DNA of 64,000 bases from Lachnoclostridium phytofermentans (GCF_000733755.1 NZ_JPOF01000001.1:186001-250000); one strand, 5' to 3'; numbered from the stretch's first letter, positions 23,256 through 34,004 are shown. Notes: generated from the letters alone by a model not told the origin. A program made the numbers and translations.

Positions 23256-25502
23256 TTACAAATTAGCCTTTTGGCCCTTAGCTCCACGTTTTCTATTGCG
23301 GACTTTTTTAGCTGAGAGTTCTTTTCCATTAAATTTGAAGTTTTCGGTCTCAGGAAGGGCAACAGTAGTAAATGCGACTTTATCCTTCTTTTCCAAGGTG
23401 ATACCTTTAACTCCCTTACTGGTCTTCTTTAATTCTGAAACCTCAGATAACGGGAATCCAAGAGAAAGACTTTCCTCTGTCAACAATATTACTTTGGAAT
23501 CTGGATTAGAAATTGTATGGGCACTTAAACAAAGAACGGATATCACTTGATCCTCTTCTTCCAGTTTTGTTGCAGAAATCATAGCTCGATTCGTTTCAAA
23601 TTCAATTCCAGATACTAATTTTATAAATCCATTTTTCGTGGTAAACAGTAGTTGTGATTCAAATAAATCTTCAAAAGCAATGTAGAGAAGGATATCTTCT
23701 TTATCTACTTTACATAAGTTATGAATTAGAGTACCTTTATCCTTAATTTTACACTTCGGTATCTTCTCTGCTTTTACTTGATACATATTACCTTGTGCGG
23801 TAAATAGACATAATCGGTCGGTATTTTTCATTTTAACAATATGATTAAAGTCTTTTAAGCTGTCCTCAGAAACACGGGAAATACTGGTGTTATCAACGGA
23901 TTTTGTATAGCCGAATTTGTCAATTAAGATATAAATATCTTCTACCTTGACTTCCTCAACATAATCTGAAATCTCCATATTGGTAAGAATAGTATGTCTA
24001 GGGGTGTTAAATTGCTTTTTGCATTCTTTTAAATTACTTTTGATGACTTTAAAGAGCTCTTTTTTACTTCCTAAAATTTGCTGATATTGTTCGATACTAT
24101 CCAACAAATTTTTATTCTCTTCATGTAGTTTAAGTATTTCAAGCCCAATTAATTTACTTAATGGCATTGCAAGAATCGCATCGGCTTGACGTTCTGTAAA
24201 GTCGAGTTTTGCTGCTTTTTTTCTAGAAGCTTCTGTCTTAAAATTAATTTCAGTAGTATTTCCGTGGATTAAACAATCCTTTGCTTGTTTAATGGAAGAG
24301 GAACCACGAAGGATTTCGATGATTAAATCAATGACATCGGTTGCTCTAATTAAACCATCTACAATTTCTAGACGCTTATTCGCTTTATCTAGTAGATGTT
24401 CGTATTCTTTTGTATAGAGTTCTTCTTGGAAGGATACAAATTCACCAATCAAACTCTTTAAGCGAAATACAATTGGCTGTTGCTCCTTTACTGCTAAGAG
24501 GTTTACACCATACGTATCCTCCATTGCAGTTTTTTTGTAAAGACCATTTAAGAGATTTTCGATATCACGGTCTTTTTTTACTTCAATTACAATACGAATT
24601 CCTTCTTTGGAGGATTCATCCCTAACGTCAAAAATCTCGTCGAAAACTTTATCTTTCATCAAATCTACAAGACTTTCGACTAATTTAGTTTTATTACCTG
24701 CTATGGTATAAGGAATTTCTGTTATAACAATGTTTTTTCTACCATTCTCACCAGGTTCGATTTCAGTCTTTGCACGAACTTTTAGACGGCCATCGCCAGT
24801 TTCATAAATATTCTTAATATCTTCACTATTAATGATGGTTCCGCCGGTCGGGAAGTCGGGTCCTGGTATATATTTCATTAACCCTTCATTAGTAATATCG
24901 GGATTGTCAATATAGGCAATCACACCATCAATAACTTCGCCTGGGTTATGAGGCGGAATGTTGGTTGCCATACCAACTGCAATACCAGTAGTTCCGTTAA
25001 TCAGTAAGTTCGGAAGCATCGCTGGTAAGACAGTAGGCTCTTTCTCACTTTCATCAAAGTTTGGTATAAATTCAACCAGACCTTTATCGAGGTGATCAAG
25101 TAAAGTCATTGCACCATCTGATAAACGTGCCTCTGTGTAACGCATTGCCGCTGCACCATCACCGTCTATGGAACCAAAGTTACCATGGCCATCGACAAGA
25201 GGAATTTGCATGGAATAAGGCTCTGTCATATGCACCAGTGCATCGTAGATGGAACTGTCACCGTGAGGGTGATATTTACCCATGGTATCACCGACAATAC
25301 GGGCACTCTTTCTATGTGGTTTCTTTGGGTCAAGTCCAAGTTCTATCATCGAATAAAGGATTCTTCGCTGAACCGGTTTTAAACCATCACGAACATCTGG
25401 TATGGCTCTAGCAATAATAACACTCATCGCATAGTTGCGAAATGAGGTTTTCATTTCTTCAGAAAAATCCAACTGTATTATATTTTCCGTTTCTTTTTTC
25501 AT
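23256..25502 (-). CDS. parC: DNA topoisomerase IV subunit A (GyrA/ParC family)
   Basis: 748 residues. It is the DNA cleavage and religation subunit of a type IIA topoisomerase. The catalytic tyrosine is Y122 in AAMRYTEA, with R121. The quinolone-determining region [12 protein letters not shown] has S83 and an E. coli-like numbering; here both S83 and S84 are serine. [12 protein letters not shown] and [17 protein letters not shown] are typical. The C-terminal beta-propeller is short and I see no GyrA-box (QRRGG.G), which favours topoisomerase IV decatenation over gyrase supercoiling. The stop lies in a Lys/Arg-rich tail ([18 protein letters not shown]). The SD (GGAG) lies in a repeat hairpin. 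It is 268 bp downstream of parE on the same strand. Confidence 0.9.
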   Translation of the reverse strand: MKKETENIIQLDFSEEMKTSFRNYAMSVIIARAIPDVRDGLKPVQRRILYSMIELGLDPKKPHRKSARIVGDTMGKYHPHGDSSIYDALVHMTEPYSMQIPLVDGHGNFGSIDGDGAAAMRYTEARLSDGAMTLLDHLDKGLVEFIPNFDESEKEPTVLPAMLPNLLINGTTGIAVGMATNIPPHNPGEVIDGVIAYIDNPDITNEGLMKYIPGPDFPTGGTIINSEDIKNIYETGDGRLKVRAKTEIEPGENGRKNIVITEIPYTIAGNKTKLVESLVDLMKDKVFDEIFDVRDESSKEGIRIVIEVKKDRDIENLLNGLYKKTAMEDTYGVNLLAVKEQQPIVFRLKSLIGEFVSFQEELYTKEYEHLLDKANKRLEIVDGLIRATDVIDLIIEILRGSSSIKQAKDCLIHGNTTEINFKTEASRKKAAKLDFTERQADAILAMPLSKLIGLEILKLHEENKNLLDSIEQYQQILGSKKELFKVIKSNLKECKKQFNTPRHTILTNMEISDYVEEVKVEDIYILIDKFGYTKSVDNTSISRVSEDSLKDFNHIVKMKNTDRLCLFTAQGNMYQVKAEKIPKCKIKDKGTLIHNLCKVDKEDILLYIAFEDLFESQLLFTTKNGFIKLVSGIEFETNRAMISATKLEEEDQVISVLCLSAHTISNPDSKVILLTEESLSLGFPLSEVSELKKTSKGVKGITLEKKDKVAFTTVALPETENFKFNGKELSAKKVRNRKRGAKGQKANL

Positions 25503-25770
25503 TCTAACTCCAATCCGTATGCTCTAGCATGCATAAAATTTGGAGGTTGATAAATCATTTTCTATTTTTCAACCTAATTCCAATTTGCGTGCTTTTGCAC
25601 ACATATTAATTAAGATAACTCCCAATCGTGTGACTTAGCACACGGATGAATCAAGAGTTTAAAATTATTCTTTTTTTAAATCTAACAACCATTGTATGCT
25701 ATAAGTAAGAAGTGCAAAAACTTGCGATAAGTAGTATTCCTAACGTTATCTGAATGAAATGGTATTTTAC
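25503..25770 (-). repeat. Three hairpin-RBS repeats between parE and parC
   Basis: Three related elements occur in about 150 bp: GTATGC-TCTA-GCATGC (25512-25540 region), GCGTGC-TTTT-GCACAC (25570s-25600) and CGTGTG-ACTTAG-CACACG (25624-25650). Each is flanked, on the minus strand, by a downstream ATTGGAGTTA, ATTGGAATTA or ATTGGGAGTTA. Only the one nearest parC sits at translational-start distance. The copies look like successive duplications of the parC leader. No gene lies in the spacer. Confidence 0.65.
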
Positions 25771-27699
25771 TTAAATATCAAGTTTTGCATATTTTGCTTC
25801 TTCCATGATAAATGCACGGCGTGGAGGTACATTATTACTCATTAGTAATGTCGTAGTTTCGTCTGCATCGACAGTATCTGTGATAGAGACTTGAGCTAAT
25901 ACTCTTGTCTCTGGATTTAGCGTTGTTTCCCATAGCTGTTCTGCATCCATTTCACCAAGTCCTTTGTATCGTTGAATATGAATTATTTTATGATTTGTTG
26001 TTTTACGGAACTTGTCCAATTCAAAATCATTATAGATGTATTCAAATTTCTTTTTCTTTTTTCCTTCTGTAGTTTCATATTCCACACGATATAGTGGTGG
26101 AAGACCGCGATATACCTTGCCTTCCATAATGAGTTCTGGCATAAAGCGATAGAAAAAAGTAAGAAGTAAGGTACTAATGTGTGCTCCATCGACATCAGCA
26201 TCGGTTAGGATAATAATTTTATCATAACGTAATTTGGAAAGGTCAAAGTCATCACCAATTCCACAACCAAAAGAAGCAATCATGGATTTAATTTCGTTAT
26301 TTACTAAAATTTTCTCGAGCGTTGCTTTTTCAACATTAATAATCTTACCGCGAAGTGGAAGAACCGCCTGTGTACGACGATTTCTTGCTGTTTTTACAGT
26401 ACCACCCGCAGAATCACCTTCGACGATATATACTTCACATTCTTCAGGCTTTTTGGAAGAACAGGAAGCAAGTTTACTCTTCGTGTCAACATCATTTAAT
26501 TGCTTTAACACTGCACTACGTGCTTTGTCACTGGCTTTTCTGGCCGTGTAGGAGCGCATGGAGTTCTCTAAGATAGCTTTTAAAATCTCCACATTTTTAT
26601 CAAAATATCTGGTTACTTCCCCTGCAAATACATCATCTACTGCGCTTTTTGCATCGGTATTACCTAGTTTGGTTTTGGTCTGTCCTTCAAATTGAGGGTC
26701 AGGATGCTTTATTGAAATGATGGCAACAAGTCCATTACGTATGTCCTTTCCATCAAAGTTTTCATCTTTTTCTTTTAGTACGCCAAGTTCTCTTGCGTAT
26801 TGATTCATCACACGTGTTAGAGCAGTTTTAAAACCGGTCACTAAGGTACCACCATCAACAACATTGATTCTATTACAATAGGCATTGATTTGCTCTGAAA
26901 AACTATTCGTATACTGAAGAGCAACTTCAACTTCAATATCCCCACTCTTTCCTTCAATATAGATGGGCTCTTCGTGAATTACGGAAGTGTCTCTATTGAT
27001 ATAAGAAACAAAGCTTTTAATACCAAACTCCTCACAATAAGTTTTCTTATAACCTGTAGTCTGATCATAGAATACAATGGAAAGATTCTTATTTAGAAAG
27101 GCAATTTCCTTTAGCTTTTTTGTGATCGTTTCTGCTTTAAATTCTACTGTTTCAAAAATAGTTGGATCTGGATAAAAGGTTACTTTGGTACCAGTGTCTG
27201 ATTTATTACATTTTCCGACAACAGGTAACATACCATTTTCTAGTTCAACGCATGGATGTCCACCTTTTTCATATTCATCACGGTAAATCTTTCCTTCGCG
27301 TCTGATTTCAACTATCATACGGGTTGAAAGTGCATTTACAACAGAGGCACCTACACCATGAAGGCCTCCGGATACTTTGTATACGGAACTGCCAAACTTG
27401 CCACCAGCATGGAGTATGGTATAGACTACTCTTGCAGTTGGAATTTTTTTTGTTGGATGGATGTCGACAGGAACTCCTCGTCCATGATCAGCGATAGAGA
27501 TTCCTCCATCTTTTTGTAAGGTAATCTCAATCTGGTCACAAAAACCAGCTAGATGTTCGTCAATACCATTATCAAGAATCTCCCATATAAGATGATGCAG
27601 ACCTCTCGTTCCAGTGCTACCGATGTACATGCCAGGTCGTTTCCTAACGGCTTCTAATCCTTCTAGTACTACAATTTGACTGCCATTGTATTGCTCCAT
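25771..27699 (-). CDS. parE: DNA topoisomerase IV subunit B (GyrB/ParE family)
   Basis: 642 residues. It is the ATPase and Toprim subunit. The GHKL ATP-binding site is visible as WEILDNGIDEHLAG (~39-52), DHGRGVPVD (71-79) and the lid GGLHGVGASVVNALS (111-125). QTKTKLGNTDAKSAVD carries the transducer lysine. The Toprim motifs are EGDSAGG (427-433) and DADVDGAH (500-508), and the protein ends in the conserved MEEAKYAKLDI. Length and order fit ParE/GyrB. With parC it is the topoisomerase that unlinks replicated chromosomes. A sigma-A-like promoter lies at 27885-27914. Three hairpin repeats separate it from parC, so read-through or a second promoter may set the subunit ratio. Confidence 0.92.
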   Translation of the reverse strand: MEQYNGSQIVVLEGLEAVRKRPGMYIGSTGTRGLHHLIWEILDNGIDEHLAGFCDQIEITLQKDGGISIADHGRGVPVDIHPTKKIPTARVVYTILHAGGKFGSSVYKVSGGLHGVGASVVNALSTRMIVEIRREGKIYRDEYEKGGHPCVELENGMLPVVGKCNKSDTGTKVTFYPDPTIFETVEFKAETITKKLKEIAFLNKNLSIVFYDQTTGYKKTYCEEFGIKSFVSYINRDTSVIHEEPIYIEGKSGDIEVEVALQYTNSFSEQINAYCNRINVVDGGTLVTGFKTALTRVMNQYARELGVLKEKDENFDGKDIRNGLVAIISIKHPDPQFEGQTKTKLGNTDAKSAVDDVFAGEVTRYFDKNVEILKAILENSMRSYTARKASDKARSAVLKQLNDVDTKSKLASCSSKKPEECEVYIVEGDSAGGTVKTARNRRTQAVLPLRGKIINVEKATLEKILVNNEIKSMIASFGCGIGDDFDLSKLRYDKIIILTDADVDGAHISTLLLTFFYRFMPELIMEGKVYRGLPPLYRVEYETTEGKKKKKFEYIYNDFELDKFRKTTNHKIIHIQRYKGLGEMDAEQLWETTLNPETRVLAQVSITDTVDADETTTLLMSNNVPPRRAFIMEEAKYAKLDI

Positions 27700-27884
27700 A
27701 GTAAATTCCTTTCTATATCTATATTCCTATAACTTTATAAAATATATCGAATCCCTAACTTCATGTGATATAAGTGATTAAAAATAGGGGCGAAACCTAT
27801 TCGCATCTGATTCTTTAATCAAAACAGCAGGAAGAGAGAAGTTATAACGAAAAATGAGATGTGTAATCACATCCGTATCCTAGT

Positions 27885-27914
27885 ATTATAGCATAAAACA
27901 TCTGTTCTTATCAA
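27885..27914 (-). promoter_or_regulatory. Predicted sigma-A promoter for parE
   Basis: On the minus strand TTGATA (27914-27909) and TATAAT (27890-27885) are 18 bp apart. The transcript would have a ~180-nt leader carrying a perfect GATGTG-TAAT-CACATC hairpin (27858-27873). Between here and 28304 I see no gene. Confidence 0.6.
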
Positions 27915-28158
27915 GCAAAGTAAGTGTGGCTTATGGTGTTATCGAGGTTTTATTGTAACCTAAACTTACCAGATATATTAAAAAAAATATATGATACTAT
28001 AGCAAAGATGAATGTGAGGAGGATAGAAAGGTATTATAAATGAGAGGAAGCAATACATTTTTCGTTAAAAAGGAAAAAGTATGTAAATAATAGAAGAAAG
28101 ACACCCCTTAAAAAAATAATAATGCACCTACGAGTAAGTAAAACGCCTAGATTTCCTA

Positions 28159-28187
28159 TTGAATAAGGTTTACAAAGGTTATATAAT
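28159..28187 (+). promoter_or_regulatory. Predicted sigma-A promoter for the GT2-TagF operon
   Basis: TTGAAT (28159-28164) and TATAAT (28182-28187) are separated by 17 bp. The start would be near 28194, leaving a leader of ~110 nt before the TTG start at 28305. Confidence 0.6.
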
Positions 28188-28304
28188 GAGTTCAATGTAA
28201 ATCTTTGTAGTCGTATCGTAGGGATGTATAGAGGAAATACGAACTTTCTACAGAAATTCGTAACCGATAACATAGAATAGATTTGAAATGAGGAGGAAAT
28301 TCCA

Positions 28305-31244
28305 TTGGCACAATGTAAAGTTAGTATAATTATGCCGGTTTATAACGTAAGTCGTTATTTGCGCAATTGTTTGGATAGTATTGTTGCACAGACCATGAAG
28401 GATATTGAGCTTATCGTGGTGAATGACGGAAGTACGGATGATAGTTTAAGTATATTAAAGGAATATGAGGCGCAGTATCCAGAGTGGATACACGTATATA
28501 CCACAGAGAATCGCGGCGTTAGCCATGCAAGAAATTATGGTATTGATCGTGCATCTGGAGAGTACCTTTTGTTTGTAGATAGTGATGATTTCGTAGAACC
28601 TGAAATCTGTGAAAAGTTATATGAAAAAGCAGCAAAAGATAATAATGATGTTGTTATCTGCCGCTATAACGATATCTATGAAAACGAAGAGAAACAGACG
28701 CTTACCGTGAAACAGGGAAAAGCTTTTGAAATCGTGATTGGTAGAAATTTTGACATTCATGAAACAAAGTTTGAATTGACACATATTTCTCCATTCCCAT
28801 GGGACAAGCTTTATCGAAAAAGTTTATTTGATACGATACGTTTTCCAGAAAAATTACGTTTTGAAGATCTTGCAATTATGTACTGTTTGATGACAAAGGC
28901 AAAAAGTATCGGAGTCATTGAAGACAGACTTTATAATTACCGTAGAGCCAGTGAAGGCAGTTTCCTTAGTAATTTTAGTGAGGGGACCTTAGATATTGTT
29001 ACTGCATTAAGGCTTTTTTTAAAGCAGATGAAGGAACAGGGCAATTATGAAGAATTTAAAGAAGAAATTGAATATATTTGTGTACGACATATTTTAGTTC
29101 GCTATAATGCTATTTTTGATTATGCAACAAAAGGAAAATTAGATATAAAGAAAGAAATGATTAATAATTGTAATGATTTCTTTGAAGAGAATTTTCCAAA
29201 GTGGAGAGAAAATCGTTATTTATTATATACTGCATCTGGTGCAGCTAGAGCAAAGATGAGAAAGTATAATAGCAGAGGAAAGATGATTCGAACTGCAACC
29301 ATACGTGAGTATACTCCATTGTTTTATGTCAAAATCATGCGTAAGGTGAAGAAAATTCGAGATAAGATTAAGGGAAAGTGGAAGAAATTCTCAAAATCAA
29401 AGAATAAAGTTCGTTTTATCTATAACCGAATTCCAGGAATCAAACTGCTTCATCTTCCAAATGATGTTCGATACACCATGTACTATGAAAAATTTAGTGT
29501 CAATGAGAAAGAGGTGTTATTTGAATCAAAGCATGGCGATGACGTTGCTGGTAATATCTTTATGATGTTACAGGCTATGGGTGATGAAAAATATAGTGAT
29601 TTTCATATTATGCTTACTCTGAAAGAAGGTAATATTAGCGCATACAGTGCTTTACTTGCACGCTATGGGATTGATTATGTAGATATCATCACCACAGATA
29701 GCAAGGAGTATCTAAAAGTTCTTGCAACAGCAAAGTATCTGATTACAGATACTAGTTTTCCACCTTATTATATCAAACGTCCAGAACAGGTTTATCTAAA
29801 TACATGGCACGGAACTCCACTAAAGGCGATGGGACGTATCGTACCAAAGAGAGAGTATGCACTTGGTAATGTTCAGCGTAACTTTTATTTAGCAGATTAT
29901 CTTTTGTATCAAAATAAGTTCTCCAGAGATATTTTCGTGGAGGATTATATGCTTGCGCCTTTATTTAATGGAAAAGTTATGTTATCAGGATATCCAAGAA
30001 ACTCTGCTTTTTTCAATACAGAGAGATATGATGCAATTCGTAGTGAGCTTGGAGTTGAAGACATGCAGGTTATGGCATATATGCCAACCTGGCGTGGTTT
30101 ATTGAATAAGAAGGAAAATAAGAAACAAGTTTCAGAATTAATGAACTATTTTTATGAACTGGATACTTTACTTCGTGATGATCAAGTACTATATGTTAAA
30201 CTTCATCCATTTGTAAAATCAGAAGTAAACTATGAGGAATTTACGCATATCGTTCCATTTCCAGAAGAATATGAAACTTATGATTTCTTAAATGCTACAG
30301 ATTTGTTGATTACAGACTACTCTAGTATTATGTTTGACTATGCGGTATCTAAAAAGAAGATTATTTTATTTACCTATGACCGTGAAGAGTATTTAAATAA
30401 TCGTGGTATGTATTTAGACTTAAATGATTTGGAATTTCCAATTGCGGATACGGTGGAACAATTGGCAGAAGAAATTAAGAAGGACTCCAAATATCCAAAG
30501 TTCCATGAGGAATTTTGCAGTTTAGATTCTGCAGATACTGCGGAAGAGGTATGCGAAACGTTAATTCTTAACAAAGAACCAAATTTCTCATTAGAACCTA
30601 TTCAAAGAGAGAATAAGAAAAAGGTATTAATTTTAGTAAGTGGACTTAAGAATAATGCAACCTCGGAACAATTAATGGAGCGTCTAAATGAGTTAGATAC
30701 CGACCGTTATGACATCTTCCTTTGTGCAAAAGCATCTACAATTCGTAAGGCAACTTCTATGCTTTCTAAGTTAAGGGAAGAAGTTAATTATATACCGTTA
30801 ATGTTTGATGTTAATTATACAATCAAAGACCGTATTGCATGTCTTAAGTCTTTCAAATTTGGATTTAGTTCTAAGAGGACAGAAGGTTTAATTCGCCAAT
30901 TAGCGGAGCGTGAAAGAGTAAAATATTTTGGAAATAATAACTTTGATATCGTAATTAACCTATCCTCATTGGATAAGATTTTATTTCATATGTGCAAATC
31001 CTTTGATGGAGCAAAGATTTTCAATATGAAAGCATTCGATTATGACAAATATACACAGAACAAAGACTATCATAAGTTTATGGATTACTTCATAAATCGT
31101 TTGGATGGTTATGATTATGTAGCAGGTACCGACCAATTACAAAAATTAAATCAATCCGTATTTGAAGAAAATCAGGTAAAGGTATGGATTGGCGAAGAGT
31201 CAAAACTTGAGTTACCAGAGTTATTAAAGGAGGTCGACAGATAA
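28305..31244 (+). CDS. GT2 glycosyltransferase fused to CDP-glycerol glycerophosphotransferase
   Basis: 979 residues in three parts. (1) 1-~240: family 2 glycosyltransferase, SIIMPVYNVSRYL, ELIVVNDGSTDDS, LFVDSDDFVEPE, RFEDLAIMY. (2) ~385-760: TagB/TagF-type glycerophosphotransferase, recognised by ITDTSFPPYYIKR, LNTWHGTPLKAMGR, AYMPTWRG, LHPFV and LLITDYSSIMFDY. (3) ~770-979: a second Rossmann-like part beginning KKVLILVSGLKNNATSEQLM. It probably adds a sugar and polyol-phosphate units to a wall or surface polymer on the cytoplasmic face. The start codon is TTG, with AGGAGG 8 nt upstream. It is the first gene of a six-gene cluster, and its stop overlaps the next ATG (TAATG). Confidence 0.88.
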   Translation: MAQCKVSIIMPVYNVSRYLRNCLDSIVAQTMKDIELIVVNDGSTDDSLSILKEYEAQYPEWIHVYTTENRGVSHARNYGIDRASGEYLLFVDSDDFVEPEICEKLYEKAAKDNNDVVICRYNDIYENEEKQTLTVKQGKAFEIVIGRNFDIHETKFELTHISPFPWDKLYRKSLFDTIRFPEKLRFEDLAIMYCLMTKAKSIGVIEDRLYNYRRASEGSFLSNFSEGTLDIVTALRLFLKQMKEQGNYEEFKEEIEYICVRHILVRYNAIFDYATKGKLDIKKEMINNCNDFFEENFPKWRENRYLLYTASGAARAKMRKYNSRGKMIRTATIREYTPLFYVKIMRKVKKIRDKIKGKWKKFSKSKNKVRFIYNRIPGIKLLHLPNDVRYTMYYEKFSVNEKEVLFESKHGDDVAGNIFMMLQAMGDEKYSDFHIMLTLKEGNISAYSALLARYGIDYVDIITTDSKEYLKVLATAKYLITDTSFPPYYIKRPEQVYLNTWHGTPLKAMGRIVPKREYALGNVQRNFYLADYLLYQNKFSRDIFVEDYMLAPLFNGKVMLSGYPRNSAFFNTERYDAIRSELGVEDMQVMAYMPTWRGLLNKKENKKQVSELMNYFYELDTLLRDDQVLYVKLHPFVKSEVNYEEFTHIVPFPEEYETYDFLNATDLLITDYSSIMFDYAVSKKKIILFTYDREEYLNNRGMYLDLNDLEFPIADTVEQLAEEIKKDSKYPKFHEEFCSLDSADTAEEVCETLILNKEPNFSLEPIQRENKKKVLILVSGLKNNATSEQLMERLNELDTDRYDIFLCAKASTIRKATSMLSKLREEVNYIPLMFDVNYTIKDRIACLKSFKFGFSSKRTEGLIRQLAERERVKYFGNNNFDIVINLSSLDKILFHMCKSFDGAKIFNMKAFDYDKYTQNKDYHKFMDYFINRLDGYDYVAGTDQLQKLNQSVFEENQVKVWIGEESKLELPELLKEVDR

Positions 31245-32350
31245 TGAAGGTAGGAGTTGTAACATTTCATAACGCTCATAATTATGGGGCGAGTCTTCAG
31301 ACTTGGGCTCTTCAAAAAGTGTTAAAAAATCTTGGAACAGAACCGGGGGTGATTCATTACCATCCGAATATTATTGATAAGCTCTATGTAGCACCAAAGC
31401 TTGATACCACGAAAAAAAAGTTAAAGTATATGCTGAAGAAAGATTACCGTTCTCGTATCAAGTCGCAGGTATATAAAAATAAACGATATAATAAATTTAT
31501 CCGTGAAAAATTTCACCTCATTGGTGATTATACGACTTATGAGGAACTATTAAATGCTAATTTATCTTTGGATGCCTATATTACTGGTAGTGATCAGGTA
31601 TGGAACAGTGACCATACGGGTGGGTTTGATCCAGCCTATACCCTTGATTTTGCAAAACCGGGGACAAAGAAAATCTCTTATGCAGCCAGTGTAGGAAGAG
31701 AATATATCCTACCTCAATATAGAGAACAGTTCCGCCAAAGCCTTGAAAGCTATACTGCAATTTCGGTTAGAGAGCCTAGTGCACAACCAGCCATTGAAGC
31801 CTTGACAGAGAAACCAGTAGAAGTGGTACTTGATCCAACTTTATTGCTTGAGAAAAAAGATTATGAAGAGTTAAAAAGACCAGGCCAGTTTAAAGGTCGC
31901 TATATTATGGTTTATATGATGGAAGCAAATAAGGAACTAGTTCAGTTTGCTAATCGTCTATCTGTTGCAATCGGTCTACCAATCATTCAAAGAAAATTAC
32001 CTGGAGTATTTCGAAATGAGCTTGGTTCCTATTATGAGGATACGGCAGCGGAGTTTTTAGGTGAAATTGAGAAGGCAGAGTATGTAATAACGAACTCTTT
32101 TCATGCAACAGTATTTTCTTTAATCTATGAAAAACCATTTATCTCCATGCTCCACACGAGTACTGGAGCAAGAACGAGCGATTTGCTTAAATCAGTTGGA
32201 CTAGAATCTCATTTGTTATATCATATCGAAGATTTTCATGATATGAAACAATTTGAGATTGATGATGTGGATGCGTTAAGACAGAGAATACGTGAGTTAA
32301 GAGCATCCTCTCTTGACTTTTTAAAGCGTGCGCTTGAGATAAAAAAGTAA
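31244..32350 (+). CDS. Polysaccharide pyruvyl transferase family protein
   Basis: 368 residues. The family (CsaB/WcaK-like) transfers pyruvate as a ketal onto sugars of surface polymers. Motifs: GVVTFHNAHNYGASLQTWALQKVL at the N-terminus, TGSDQVWNSDHTGGFDPAYTLDFA in the middle, ISVREPSAQPAIEAL and the C-terminal TNSFHATVFSLIYEKPFISM. The ATG overlaps the stop of the GT2-TagF gene, with AAAGGAGG upstream, so translation is coupled. Its place in the cluster suggests it decorates the same polymer; some proteins of this fold have other donor substrates, so pyruvylation is inferred. Confidence 0.85.
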   Translation: MKVGVVTFHNAHNYGASLQTWALQKVLKNLGTEPGVIHYHPNIIDKLYVAPKLDTTKKKLKYMLKKDYRSRIKSQVYKNKRYNKFIREKFHLIGDYTTYEELLNANLSLDAYITGSDQVWNSDHTGGFDPAYTLDFAKPGTKKISYAASVGREYILPQYREQFRQSLESYTAISVREPSAQPAIEALTEKPVEVVLDPTLLLEKKDYEELKRPGQFKGRYIMVYMMEANKELVQFANRLSVAIGLPIIQRKLPGVFRNELGSYYEDTAAEFLGEIEKAEYVITNSFHATVFSLIYEKPFISMLHTSTGARTSDLLKSVGLESHLLYHIEDFHDMKQFEIDDVDALRQRIRELRASSLDFLKRALEIKK

Positions 32351-32369
32351 CGGATTCTTGGAGGTAGCT

Positions 32370-33383
32370 ATGAAACGGTTAACAGCAGTTGTACCTTGTT
32401 TTAATGAAGAAGAAGTTCTTCCGATGTTTTATGAGGAAATCATGAGAGTCGCAGAAAGCTTACAAAATGAAGTGGAATTCGAGGTATTGTTTGTTAATGA
32501 TGGTTCCACCGATGGTACGTTACAGGTAATTCGAAAGTTACGAGAAAGAGACAAGCGAGTGAAGCTTGTCTCCTTCTCACGTAATTTTGGTAAAGAAGCA
32601 GCAATGTATGCTGGGCTTGAACATTCGTCTGGTGATTTCGTAGCTATCTTGGATGCTGATTTACAACATCCTCCAAAGATGTTGATTGAGATGTATCATG
32701 GAATTGTCTTGGAGGGGTATGACAGTGTGGCAGCGAAACGTGTCACCAGAGATGGTGAGCCAAAGATTCGCTCCTTTTTCTCTAGAAAATTCTATGATAT
32801 TCTTTGTAAGTTAAGTAAAATAGAGATTGTGGAAGGCTCTGTAGACTATCGTCTTATGACGAGACAAATGGTAAAGGCCGTTTTATCCATGAGTGAGAGG
32901 AATCGCTTTACGAAAGGAATCTTTGGGTGGGTAGGCTTTCATACCAAATGGATTGCTTATGAGAATGTGGAACGGGCAGCAGGGCAAACCAAGTGGTCTT
33001 TCTGGAAATTATTTAAATACTCTCTAGAAGGAATCATAGGGTTTTCAACTGCACCTCTAGCAATGTCATCGATATTAGGACTTGCTTTTTGTGGGTTTTC
33101 CGTATTAGCTATTATTTATATTGTAATAAAAACAATCATATGGGGGGATCCGACAAGTGGTTGGCCATCCTTAGCATGTATTATTTTGATGGTAAGTGGG
33201 ATTCAATTATTCTGCATGGGTATTTTGGGACAGTATATGGGCAAAACTTATATTGAGGTAAAAAATCGACCGATTTATCTAGCCAGCATTGTTGAGACAG
33301 AGGAAGAGCAAGAGGAAAGCGAAACGCTTCTGGCTAGTGATTTAGAGGCTTCAAAATCGGAGAAGGGCTATAAAGAGAAATGA
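32370..33383 (+). CDS. GtrB/DPM1-like family 2 glycosyltransferase with two membrane helices
   Basis: 337 residues. The GT2 domain is seen in LTAVVPCFNEEEVLPMFYEE, EVLFVNDGSTDGTL, SFSRNFGKEAAMYAGLEHSSGDFVAILDADLQHPP and RVTRDGEPKIRSFFSRKFY. Two C-terminal transmembrane helices (~235-258 and ~270-295) follow, then FCMGILGQYMGKTYIEVKNRPIY, typical of polyprenyl-phosphate glycosyltransferases such as GtrB and YkcC. It probably charges undecaprenyl phosphate with a sugar for later transfer outside. The start at 32370 has GGAGG 5 nt before it; a TTG at 32358 overlaps that site. Tail residues 310-337 are acidic and low complexity. Confidence 0.9.
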   Translation: MKRLTAVVPCFNEEEVLPMFYEEIMRVAESLQNEVEFEVLFVNDGSTDGTLQVIRKLRERDKRVKLVSFSRNFGKEAAMYAGLEHSSGDFVAILDADLQHPPKMLIEMYHGIVLEGYDSVAAKRVTRDGEPKIRSFFSRKFYDILCKLSKIEIVEGSVDYRLMTRQMVKAVLSMSERNRFTKGIFGWVGFHTKWIAYENVERAAGQTKWSFWKLFKYSLEGIIGFSTAPLAMSSILGLAFCGFSVLAIIYIVIKTIIWGDPTSGWPSLACIILMVSGIQLFCMGILGQYMGKTYIEVKNRPIYLASIVETEEEQEESETLLASDLEASKSEKGYKEK

Positions 33384-33476
33384 TGTCGGAAAATGTATCA
33401 GACGCCCCAAGCATGAATACTGCGAAAGATGATAATAAACTACAAGAATGGGAATTAGAAAGGAAGGACAAATAAT

Positions 33477-33863
33477 ATGAAGAGAGTAATTACCTACGGT
33501 ACTTACGATTTGTTACATGTTGGTCATATTAATCTGCTAAGAAGAGCAAAAGAACAGGGAGATTACCTTATTGTTGTTTTATCCACAGATGAGTTTAATG
33601 CCATAAAGCATAAGACTGCATATCATAGCTATGAAGATAGAAAGATAATTCTCGAATCAATCCGATACGTGGATGAAGTAATACCAGAATATAATTGGGA
33701 ACAAAAGATCAAAGATGTTGTAGATAATAAGGTCGATGTGTTCGTTATGGGAGATGACTGGAAAGGACAGTTTGACTTTTTAAAGGATTATTGCGAAGTC
33801 GTATATCTTCCAAGAACAGAAGGAATTTCAACAACAAAAATTAAGAATGATTTGCATAAGTAA
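33477..33863 (+). CDS. tagD: Glycerol-3-phosphate cytidylyltransferase
   Basis: 128 residues, the normal length of TagD. It makes CDP-glycerol from CTP and glycerol 3-phosphate in the cytoplasm. The nucleotidyltransferase HxGH motif is in GTYDLLHVGHINLLRRAKE (H14 and H17), and the second motif is RTEGISTTKIKNDL near the C-terminus; VMGDDWKGQFDFL is also diagnostic. AAAGGAAGG precedes the ATG. It supplies the donor used by the two TagB/TagF-type transferases on either side of it. Confidence 0.95.
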   Translation: MKRVITYGTYDLLHVGHINLLRRAKEQGDYLIVVLSTDEFNAIKHKTAYHSYEDRKIILESIRYVDEVIPEYNWEQKIKDVVDNKVDVFVMGDDWKGQFDFLKDYCEVVYLPRTEGISTTKIKNDLHK

Positions 33864-34004
33864 ATAAGGATACGATATATTAGTGTGCAACATTACTGTA
33901 TACTGTAGTAACATCGTATGACAATGCGAAAAGACATCGAAGAAATAGTTGAAAGTAGTGAACTTAAGTGTGCGCTGAAAACGTGCACAGGAATAGGAGT
34001 GTTA

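Noticed and set aside
23256-27699. Main DNA gyrase genes (gyrB-gyrA)
   Set aside because: I see no GyrA-box in the C-terminal propeller and the A subunit is short, so topoisomerase IV is preferred. A GyrA-box search of the whole genome would decide.
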